Part shown: positions 45,447-52,145 of the stretch, one piece after another | Layout of the letters: each line of letters opens with the position of its first letter | Numbering within the stretch: the stretch's first letter is position 1 | NCBI GenBank assembly: GCA_001780165.1 | Contig: MFFQ01000114.1 | Location: forward strand, 1-52,145 | Length of the DNA stretch: 52,145 bases | From: Candidatus Eisenbacteria bacterium RBG_16_71_46 | Lineage (GTDB): Bacteria; Eisenbacteria; RBG-16-71-46 | Reading direction: 5' to 3' | Position numbers and translations under genes: made by a program | Notes under the pieces: model-generated | The model's database searches: none | Seen by the model: the letters and a program-made list of their open reading frames with translations, nothing else | What the model was told of the DNA's origin: nothing

Positions 45447-48400
45447 GTGCCCGACCGTCCGCTCCACCACACGCTGCGCCGCCATTACGACGCGTTGCGC
45501 CACGCGCTGCTCTTGCGCCACGCGCTCCGCGCCTCGGCCGGCACGACGCTGGTACTGACCCTCGCGGTGCTGTTCGGCGTGGTCGCACCCCTCGGTCCGC
45601 TGGGCTCGTGGGCGCGTCTGGTACTCGTGGCCGCGCTGGCGCTGGCGATCCTCGTGCTCGCGCTCGGGCGGTTCCTGCGGGCGCGGCCCGGCTTCGCCGT
45701 CTACCTCGAACGCGTCGAGGGGCGCTTTCCCGAGGTACGCTCGTGGCTTCGCAATGCGCTCGATTTCGATCAGGCGCCGCCGCTCGACACCTCGGTCGAG
45801 CTGACGCAGGCGGTGTCCGCCGAGACCGCCCGGCGTCTCGAGGGCGTGCCGCTCGCCGGGTTGCGCCCCGCGATCGGCCCGCGCGGCCCGCTGCTCGCGA
45901 TGCTCGGCGCGCTCGCCGCACTGACCCTGCTCGGACTGCTGAGCCCCGCGCGGACCACCCGCTCCTGGATGACCCTGTGGAACCCGGCGGCGGCCGCTCC
46001 CCCGGTACGGCTGGTGGTGGAACCCGGCTCGGTGCGGATCACGCCGGGTGCCGCGCTCGCGGTGCGCGCCCGGGTCTGGGGCAGCTCCGGGCGGCCGCGG
46101 CTGCTTCGCGACCGCGGTCCCGCGGTGGCCGCAGCGCCCGAGGGTCGCGGCGCCGAGGGCGATCGCGTGTGGCGCTTCGACCTCACGCAGCTCACGCGCG
46201 AGGAGTCCTACCAGGTCGCGGTCGCGGGGATGGCGAGCCCGCGCTACCGCATCTCGCTCGTCGGCGAGCCGCAACCGCTGAGCTTCGAGGTCGAGTACCG
46301 CTCGCCGGCCTACGCGCGCCTCCCGGTGCAGCGCGGCGCCTCCACGCGTGGCGACCTCGCGGCGCTGCGCGGCGCGCGGGCGCAGGTGGACGTGACGTTC
46401 GACCGCGACCTGCAAACCCTGGAGGGCACCCTTCCGGGCGGGGGGGTCGCGCGCTGGAAGGCGCTCACGCCCCGGCGCTGGCGCGGGGAGATTCCGCTCG
46501 ACCGCGCAGGCGAATACGAGCTGCACGCCCGGGCGGGCACCGGCGAGGGACGCTACCGCTACCGCGTGGCGCCGCTGGCCGACGCGCCGCCGGTGATCGC
46601 GGTGCGCTTGCCCGAGGGCGACCTCGACCTGCCGGCGGGGCAGCAGATCCCGCTCGAAGTCATCGGCCAGGACGACCTCGGCCTGTCCGAACTGCGGCTC
46701 CAGGTCCGCAAGGATCCCGCCGCCCCGTGGAGCGAACGGACCCTCGCGCGCTTCCCCGACCAGCCGCGCGAGGCCCGCGTGGCCCAGGCCTGGGACGCCT
46801 CGTCGCTCGCTCTGCTGCCCGGCGAGGTGGCGAGCTTCCGTTTCGAGCTGCTCGACGACAATGCGGTGAACGGCCCCGGCCGGGCCGTGAGTCCGACGTT
46901 CGAGTTGCGCTTCCCCTCGCTCGCCGAGCTCTACGACCAGATCGACCGGCGCCAGGGCGGGGTGCAGGACGCGCTCGAAAAGGTCGCGGACCATGCGCGC
47001 GAAATGCAGAAGTCGCTCGACAAGCTCTCGCGGCAGCAGCCCCAGCAGCAGTCGTCCTCGCCCCAATCGGCGAGCACCTTCGAGCGCAGCGAGGAGATCA
47101 AGAGCGCGCTCGAGCGCCAACAGCAGATGTCGCAGCGGATCGACCAGGCCAGCCAGCAGCTGCGGGAGAGCCTGGAACAGGCGGCCGAGCGCCGCGCCTT
47201 CAGCGAGGAGCTCACCCGCAAGCTGCGCGAGCTGGCCGACCTCACCGAGCAAATCCAGTCGAAGGAGCTGCGCGACGCGATGCGCCGCATGCAGGAGGCG
47301 CTCGAGAAGCTCGATCCCAGCCGCCTGGACCGCAACCTGCAGGACCTGCAGCAGGCGAACCAGAAGCTGCTGGCCAACCTCGAGCGCTCGATCGAGCTCC
47401 TCAAGCGGCTGCGCGAGGAGGAGCGCATCGACTCGCTCGCCAAGCGGGCGGAGGAGTTGAGCCAGCGGCAGGACGCCCTCAACCAGGAGCGCGCCGCCGC
47501 CGACACGCCGCGCGATTCCAAGGAAGCCGAGCGTCGCGACCAGGCGCAGGCCGAGCGCCAGGAACGCGCCGCGGATCAGAGCGATCGACTGTCTCAGGAC
47601 GTCCAGCAGCAGAGCCAGGAGGCGCCGGACGCCGGACGCCAGGAGGCGCTCGAGGAATCGGCCGACCAGCTCGCCCAGCAGGCCGCCCCGTCACAGCGCG
47701 ACGCGGCGCAGTCGGATCGCGCCAGCCGGCGCGGGCAGGCGAAGCAATCCGGGCAGCGCGCCGGCGAGTCGCTCAAGAGCGTGGCCGCCCGCCTGCGCCA
47801 GATCGCCGAGCAGCTCCAGAAGGAGCGCGAGGGCGCCGACCTCGCCGCCATTCGCAACGCGGCGCAGGATCTGGTCTCGCTCCAGCGCGGCACCGAGGAG
47901 CATCTCGACGCGCCCCCGCATGCCGCCGACCGCGCCGACCGGCTCACCGACCTCTCGGAGGGGGTGGCGCGGGTCGCGGACTCGCTATTCACCCTGGCAC
48001 GGCAGACCCCGTTCATCACCCCGCAGCTCTCCGAGGCGCTCGGCCGCGCGATCCAGAACCTCGGGGAGTCGGGGCGACAGCTCGGCCAGGGCAACCGCAT
48101 GCGCGGCGAGGAGTCGGGCCAGCGGGGCGCCCAGGCGCTGAACGAGGCGGTGCTGGAGCTGCGCAAGGCCGAGAGCTCCATGTGCAACAGTCCGCGCGAA
48201 GGGAACGGCGGCAAGGGCGGCGACAACGCCCAGCGCCTGGGCGAGCTCGGCCAGAAGCAGACCCAGCTCAACCGCGAGACGCAATCGGTCGCGCGGCGCC
48301 TGAGCCAGCAGCTGCGGCTCTCGGCCGGCGACCAGCAGGAACTCGAGCGCCTGGCGCAGGAACAGCAGCGCATCCGCGAGCAGCTCGAACAGATCCAGCG

Positions 48401-48767
48401 CGACGAGGAACGCGAGCAGAAGCTGCTGGGCAAGCTCGACGCGGTGCAGCGCGACATGAAGGAGGCGGAGGAAACGATTCGCCGGGGCCCGACCGGCGGT
48501 GACCTCGAGCAGAAGCAGCAGCGCATCCTCTCGCGGCTGCTGGACGCCCAGCGCTCGCTCAACCGCCGGGATTTCGATCCGCGGCGCGAGTCGCGGCCGG
48601 GCGAGGACATCGCGCGCCGCTCGCCCGCCGAACTGCCGCGTGAAATGCTGCGCGGAAGCGACCGCCTGCGCCTCGATCTGCTCAAGGCCGAGGCCGACCG
48701 CTACCCCGCCCAGTACCGCGCGTTCATCGAAGCGTACTTGCGTTCCCTCAACGAGACCCCGCGGTGA
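45447..48767 (+). CDS. DUF4175-like large membrane protein with Gln-rich coiled coil
   Basis: 1106 residues. Two N-terminal membrane helices (about 28-72) and a third near 145-170, an extracytoplasmic beta-rich region to about 490, then a very long Gln/Glu/Arg/Ala coiled coil (about 490-1100) with runs such as QQPQQQSSSPQS. It fits the DUF4175 type found with DUF4159 and VWA/MoxR genes; role unknown, probably an envelope scaffold. Start GTG 45447 follows CAGGAA. The stop overlaps the next gene (GTGA), and third-position G/C is extreme, as in neighbours. Confidence 0.8.
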   Translation: MPDRPLHHTLRRHYDALRHALLLRHALRASAGTTLVLTLAVLFGVVAPLGPLGSWARLVLVAALALAILVLALGRFLRARPGFAVYLERVEGRFPEVRSWLRNALDFDQAPPLDTSVELTQAVSAETARRLEGVPLAGLRPAIGPRGPLLAMLGALAALTLLGLLSPARTTRSWMTLWNPAAAAPPVRLVVEPGSVRITPGAALAVRARVWGSSGRPRLLRDRGPAVAAAPEGRGAEGDRVWRFDLTQLTREESYQVAVAGMASPRYRISLVGEPQPLSFEVEYRSPAYARLPVQRGASTRGDLAALRGARAQVDVTFDRDLQTLEGTLPGGGVARWKALTPRRWRGEIPLDRAGEYELHARAGTGEGRYRYRVAPLADAPPVIAVRLPEGDLDLPAGQQIPLEVIGQDDLGLSELRLQVRKDPAAPWSERTLARFPDQPREARVAQAWDASSLALLPGEVASFRFELLDDNAVNGPGRAVSPTFELRFPSLAELYDQIDRRQGGVQDALEKVADHAREMQKSLDKLSRQQPQQQSSSPQSASTFERSEEIKSALERQQQMSQRIDQASQQLRESLEQAAERRAFSEELTRKLRELADLTEQIQSKELRDAMRRMQEALEKLDPSRLDRNLQDLQQANQKLLANLERSIELLKRLREEERIDSLAKRAEELSQRQDALNQERAAADTPRDSKEAERRDQAQAERQERAADQSDRLSQDVQQQSQEAPDAGRQEALEESADQLAQQAAPSQRDAAQSDRASRRGQAKQSGQRAGESLKSVAARLRQIAEQLQKEREGADLAAIRNAAQDLVSLQRGTEEHLDAPPHAADRADRLTDLSEGVARVADSLFTLARQTPFITPQLSEALGRAIQNLGESGRQLGQGNRMRGEESGQRGAQALNEAVLELRKAESSMCNSPREGNGGKGGDNAQRLGELGQKQTQLNRETQSVARRLSQQLRLSAGDQQELERLAQEQQRIREQLEQIQRDEEREQKLLGKLDAVQRDMKEAEETIRRGPTGGDLEQKQQRILSRLLDAQRSLNRRDFDPRRESRPGEDIARRSPAELPREMLRGSDRLRLDLLKAEADRYPAQYRAFIEAYLRSLNETPR

Positions 48768-50404
48768 GGCGCTCGATCGCCCTGGGCGCCGCGATGCTGT
48801 TCCCGCTCGCGGCGGCCGCGGCCGCCCTGGCCGACGCGCCGCGCACCGCGCGAAGCCTGCCGACCGCGATCGTGGACATCGCGCCGGGACCGCCCGCGGC
48901 CCCGGGCCCGCCGCTCGACGCGGACCGCCTGGGGCGGTTGCGCCAGGCGGAGGCCATGCGCCGAGCCGGCCGTCTGGACGCCGCGCGCGTCGCGGCCGCG
49001 GCGCTGCTCGCCGAAGTACCCCACCATCCGCTGCTGCTCGCCGAGCTCGCGAACATCGACCTCGAGCGACAGGACTTCGCCGCGGTCGAGCGTCTGGCGC
49101 GCGCGGAGCGGTTCTCGCAGAAGGACTCGGTGCTGCTCGGCACCGAGCTGTGCACCGCCTACGAACGGCTCGGACGGGTGCGCGACGCGGCGCAGACGGC
49201 GGTCGAGATGTGGGTCGCCGCCCCGCTGCAGGGCGACTGGGCGGGGGCCACGTTGCTCCGGCTCGCGCCCGCCGATCCGCGTGGGGTGCGCGACGCGCTG
49301 CGGCGCGCGGTCGATCGCGCGCCGACCCGGCCGGATCTCGCCGGCACCCTGGGCCGGCTGGAGTGGAACTTGGGCGACCTGCGCGGGATGCTGCGCGCCC
49401 TGACCCCCGTGGATCGGGCCGGCATGCGACCGCCCCTGCGCTGGAGGCTCGCCGACGAGCTGCTGCGCTCGGGGTCCAGCCGCGATTCCACGGGCGCCAT
49501 CGAGTCGCTGCTCGACGTCGCCGGCGACGGCGCCGTCAGCCTGTCGTACCGCGTGCCCTCCGCGCGCCGTGCCTGGGAGGCGCTGGTCGCGCGAGGCGCC
49601 GATCTCGAAGGCGCGCCGCGCGTCGCGCGCGCCCTGCGCGACTTGCCCCCGGCGCGCTGGGACCCCGAGTTCCTGGTGGACGTGGTGCGCGGATTGCGCC
49701 GGGCCGGGCTCACCGCCGACGCCCGCACGCTGCTCGATCCGCTCGGCACCGCCGCGAACCTGCCGCCGGCGCTGGGACTCGAGCGCGCCCTCAACGACCT
49801 GCGCGAGGGCCCGGTCGAACGGGCGCTGGCGGCGCTGCGGAGCGCCGCGCGGGGCTCGGCGGAAGCGGCCTTCCGCTACGCCGAGGCGCTGTTCTACTCC
49901 GGGCAGCCGGATTCGGCCTCGGCGTGGTACCAGGCGGTCGCCCAGGACCCGAGCGGCCCGTTCACCGGTGCGGCGCTCGAGCGCCTCTTCCTCATCGAGG
50001 ACGCGTCGCCGCGCGAGGCGCTGCCGTCCTTCGGCAGCGTCGCCTACGCCGTGTGGCGCGGCGACACGAAGCGCGCGCTCGCCCTGACCGACTCCCTCTA
50101 CCACGCGCTGCCGCGCAACGCCCTGTGGGCTCATGCCGCCTTGATGCTGGCGGACCAACGGCTCGCGACCGGGGACGACCGCGGCGCGCTCGAGCCGCTG
50201 CTGATGGTCGCCGATTCGCTCGACACCGACCGACTCGCCCCGCTGGCGCGCCAGCGCGCCGGCGACGTCTACCTCACCCGGCTCCAGGACGGCGCGCGCG
50301 CGCTGGCGCAGTACGAGGAGTGCCTCACGCGCTACCCCAAGGCCTGGAACGCCCCCGAAGTGCGGCGCAAGCTCGAACAACTCCGCCGCGACCGGCGGCT
50401 GTAG
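48764..50404 (+). CDS. Exported TPR-like repeat protein
   Basis: 546 residues from GTG 48764, overlapping the previous stop codon. N-terminal signal peptide (SIALGAAMLFPLAAAAAALA). The body is Ala/Leu/Arg-rich helical hairpins of TPR/Sel1 style (AEAMRRAGRLDAARVAAAALLAEVPHHPLLLAELANIDLERQDFAAVERLARAERF; SAEAAFRYAEALFYSGQPDSASAWYQAVAQDPSG; ALAQYEECLTRYPKAWNAPEVRRKL), with at least three clear units. Such repeats mediate protein contacts. It is likely a periplasmic adaptor for the DUF4159/DUF4175 proteins encoded on either side; that is inference. Confidence 0.8.
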   Translation: MRRSIALGAAMLFPLAAAAAALADAPRTARSLPTAIVDIAPGPPAAPGPPLDADRLGRLRQAEAMRRAGRLDAARVAAAALLAEVPHHPLLLAELANIDLERQDFAAVERLARAERFSQKDSVLLGTELCTAYERLGRVRDAAQTAVEMWVAAPLQGDWAGATLLRLAPADPRGVRDALRRAVDRAPTRPDLAGTLGRLEWNLGDLRGMLRALTPVDRAGMRPPLRWRLADELLRSGSSRDSTGAIESLLDVAGDGAVSLSYRVPSARRAWEALVARGADLEGAPRVARALRDLPPARWDPEFLVDVVRGLRRAGLTADARTLLDPLGTAANLPPALGLERALNDLREGPVERALAALRSAARGSAEAAFRYAEALFYSGQPDSASAWYQAVAQDPSGPFTGAALERLFLIEDASPREALPSFGSVAYAVWRGDTKRALALTDSLYHALPRNALWAHAALMLADQRLATGDDRGALEPLLMVADSLDTDRLAPLARQRAGDVYLTRLQDGARALAQYEECLTRYPKAWNAPEVRRKLEQLRRDRRL

Positions 50405-50421
50405 GCCGAAAGGACCGCCCC

Positions 50422-51960
50422 ATGCGCTCGACCTTCCATCGCCTCGACGGCCGCGTTCCCCGCGGCCCGCGCGTGCCGGGAGCGGGACCGCTCGCCGTCC
50501 TGGGCTCGCTGCTCGCCGCGCTGCTGGTGCTGCTCCTCGCCGGGGCCGCGCTGGCCCTCGCGGCGCTCTTCCGGCGCCGGCGGCGCCCGCCGGCTGCCGC
50601 CGCGCCGGGCGCCGCCGCTCCCGGCGCGGCGGCGCCCGGCGACTCCGGGACGCCGCCCCCACGCCGGGAGCGCTCCTATGCCGAAGTGATCGAGGTGTGG
50701 CCGATCGCGCTGCTCATGGCGCTCTCGCTCGCGCTCGGCGGCGCCGCCCTGCCACGCCCCGCGGAGGCCAAGATCCTGGTGCCGATGGACGAGCGTCAGA
50801 CCGATCATCTCAAGGCCTACGGACTCGCCTACTGGGTGCTGATGCGGGGCGAGCGCGCGGAGTGGCTGCTCAACTACCGGGGCGGGTCGTTCCTGCTCGA
50901 GGACGCCCCCGAGACCGAGCGCGAGGCGAATCTGCGAGGGGTTTCATTCGAGCCGATGGGTGGCGCGGCCGAGGCGGCGATGCGCGCCGAGGTCGCGGAC
51001 AACAACATGGAGACCGTGGTGCTCGAGAAGGCCCCCAAGGTCGCCGTCTACATTCCCCCCAACACGCCACCGTGGGACGATGCGGTCACGCTGGCGCTCA
51101 AGTACGCCGACATCCCCTACATCAACGTGTGGGACGAGGAGGTGCTCCGGGGCGAGCTCTCCAAGTACGATTGGCTCCACCTCCACCACGAGGACTTCAC
51201 CGGCCAGCACGGCAAGTTCTACATGGCCTACCACGCCTTCCCCTGGTACCAGGAGGAAGAGCGCGTCCAGCAGGCGATGGCGAACAAGCTCGGTTTCGCC
51301 AAGGTGACCCAGCTCAAGGCCGCGGTGGCGGTCACGATCAAGGACTACATCGCGCGCGGGGGCTTCATGTTCGGCATGTGCTCCGCCACCGACACCTACG
51401 ACATCGCGCTCGCCGCCGCGGGCGTGGACATCGCCGACCTGGTCTACGACGCCGACCCGCCCGATCCCCGGGCGCAGCAGAAGCTCGACTTCTCGCGCAC
51501 GCTCGCGTTCAAGGACTTTCGACTCGAGCTGGACCCGTTCATCTACCGCTTCTCCGACATCGACATGACCCAGGAGGCGTCGATGCGCGGCCCCAACGCG
51601 GTCTTCACGCTGTTCGATTTCTCGGCGAAGAACGACCCGGTGCCGACGATGCTGGTGCAGGATCACGTCAATGCCGTCCCCGAGTTCCTCGGCCAGACCA
51701 CTGGATTCCGCCGCTCCAAGATCAGGAGCGGGGTGCTGGTGCTGGGCGAGGTGGAGGGCACCGACGAGGTCAAGTACGTCCACGGGCAGTTCGGGCGCGG
51801 CACGTTCACGTTCCTCGGCGGCCACGACCCCGAGGACTACCAGCACATGGTCGGCGATCCGCCCACCGAGCTGTCGCGCTACCGCCATTCGCCGGGGTAC
51901 CGGCTGATCCTCAACAACGTGCTGTTCCCCGCCGCCGAGAAGAAGAAGCAGCGCACGTAA
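50422..51960 (+). CDS. Conserved exported protein (relatives often mislabelled asparagine synthetase B)
   Basis: 512 residues. The conserved part starts near residue 115 (KILVPMDERQTDHLKAYGLAYWVL, LLNYRGGSFLL, APKVAVYIPPNTPPWDDAVTLAL, DWLHLHHEDFTGQHGKFYM, GGFMFGMCSATDTYDIAL). In Bacteroidetes, as I recall, this protein begins directly with a signal peptide before KILVPMDE and is often annotated asparagine synthetase B, but neither AsnB domain is present. Here a hydrophobic segment (about 24-50) and a Pro/Ala-rich stretch precede a second, signal-like segment (about 91-112). The true start may be the GTG near 50686. AAGGA precedes ATG 50422. Role unknown; envelope-located. Confidence 0.8.
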   Translation: MRSTFHRLDGRVPRGPRVPGAGPLAVLGSLLAALLVLLLAGAALALAALFRRRRRPPAAAAPGAAAPGAAAPGDSGTPPPRRERSYAEVIEVWPIALLMALSLALGGAALPRPAEAKILVPMDERQTDHLKAYGLAYWVLMRGERAEWLLNYRGGSFLLEDAPETEREANLRGVSFEPMGGAAEAAMRAEVADNNMETVVLEKAPKVAVYIPPNTPPWDDAVTLALKYADIPYINVWDEEVLRGELSKYDWLHLHHEDFTGQHGKFYMAYHAFPWYQEEERVQQAMANKLGFAKVTQLKAAVAVTIKDYIARGGFMFGMCSATDTYDIALAAAGVDIADLVYDADPPDPRAQQKLDFSRTLAFKDFRLELDPFIYRFSDIDMTQEASMRGPNAVFTLFDFSAKNDPVPTMLVQDHVNAVPEFLGQTTGFRRSKIRSGVLVLGEVEGTDEVKYVHGQFGRGTFTFLGGHDPEDYQHMVGDPPTELSRYRHSPGYRLILNNVLFPAAEKKKQRT

Positions 51961-51971
51961 GCGCCGTCCGC

Positions 51972-52007
51972 AAACGCCCGCGGGCAACGCGTCGCGGGCG
52001 TCGTTTC
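51972..52007 (+). terminator. Hairpin terminator of the DUF4159/DUF4175 operon
   Basis: ACGCCCGCG (51974-51982) pairs perfectly with CGCGGGCGT (51993-52001) around a 10-nt loop, 12 bp after the stop codon, followed by CGTTTCC. Confidence 0.55.
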
Positions 52008-52013
52008 CATCGT

Positions 52014-52120
52014 GCTCCGTGCCCGGGGGGCCTCCGCGGGCGGGGACCTCCGCGCGGGCCGCTCGGCCTCGCTGCGCTCTGAGGGGCGCCCTGCCGGAGC
52101 GGGCTTCGATGGCATCCGGC
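52014..52120 (-). repeat. Dispersed repeat, copy B (inverted relative to copy A)
   Basis: The reverse complement matches 29711-29841 over its whole length, minus the extra block of about 18-20 bases in copy A. Weaker similarity continues to the window edge (GGCGGGCGC at both), so the unit may run beyond 52145. Confidence 0.85.
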
Positions 52121-52145
52121 GCATATCCTCGGCGCGCCCGCCAGT

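Noticed and set aside
50422-51960. Annotation as asparagine synthetase B
   Set aside because: Neither a glutaminase Cys2 domain nor an SGGVDSS ATP loop is present; the genuine asnB is at 36238-38214.

Overview
The window is very GC-rich, densely coded bacterial DNA holding 38 protein genes, no recognisable rRNA or tRNA, no CRISPR array and no complete transposon or prophage. Gene content points to a Gram-negative, outer-membrane-bearing bacterium. The markers are SecDF, a beta-barrel-like protein, lipoprotein and signal peptides, a FlgD/T9SS-like C-terminal sorting domain on an FG-GAP protein, DUF4159/DUF4175 proteins, and a two-subunit 2-oxoacid:ferredoxin oxidoreductase. The combination resembles the FCB group and especially Candidatus Eisenbacteria-type genomes. 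That placement is inference, because no marker RNA is present.

Layout. 96-1274: secreted TlpA-like thioredoxin. 1322-8828 (minus): complete F1Fo ATP synthase operon in the order atpZ, atpI-atpB (one reading frame), atpE, atpF, atpH, atpA, atpG, atpD, atpC, with a promoter near 8904-8932. A 168-bp palindrome sits between atpG and atpD, and epsilon is short. 9108-10140: NUDIX hydrolase and yajQ. 10345-13551: large FG-GAP/ASPIC protein, flanked by a 44-bp duplication of the yajQ 3' end. 13662-18990 (minus): SRPBCC protein (probably frameshifted), carboxypeptidase-regulatory-like protein, KefB-type antiporter and M20 peptidase. 19126-20135: small ferredoxin and LiaF-like membrane protein. 20158-24090 (minus): ferredoxin-NADP reductase-like flavoprotein with KorA and KorB. 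24532-27135: hybrid histidine kinase with GAF, PAS, HisKA, HATPase, REC and HPt parts. 27265-29502: nucleotidyltransferase-like protein, TPM protein and LemA.

29503-29875 is a repeat-rich intergenic stretch. 29876-34834 (minus) is a tightly overlapping signalling operon: an MCP-like coiled-coil membrane protein, a CheA-like protein that appears to have lost kinase residues but keeps a CheW-like and a receiver domain, and a REC-GAF response regulator. 35411-36169: conserved-looking protein of unknown function behind a sigma-54-like promoter. 36238-40595 (minus): asnB, guaB and an outer-membrane protein. 41125-44637: secD, secF and a lipoprotein. 44720-51960: DUF4159, DUF4175, TPR and a final conserved envelope protein. 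The window ends in a second, inverted copy of the dispersed repeat found near 29.7 kb.

Several intergenic regions share one promoter pattern (TTGaC-like, 17 bp, TAnnnT). Two of these promoters lie so close to the start codon that the transcripts may be leaderless. The least ordinary features are the MCP/pseudo-CheA/REC operon, the yajQ-tail duplication around the FG-GAP gene, the dispersed and palindromic repeats, the AtpI-AtpB single frame with truncated epsilon, and the DUF4159/DUF4175 envelope cluster.
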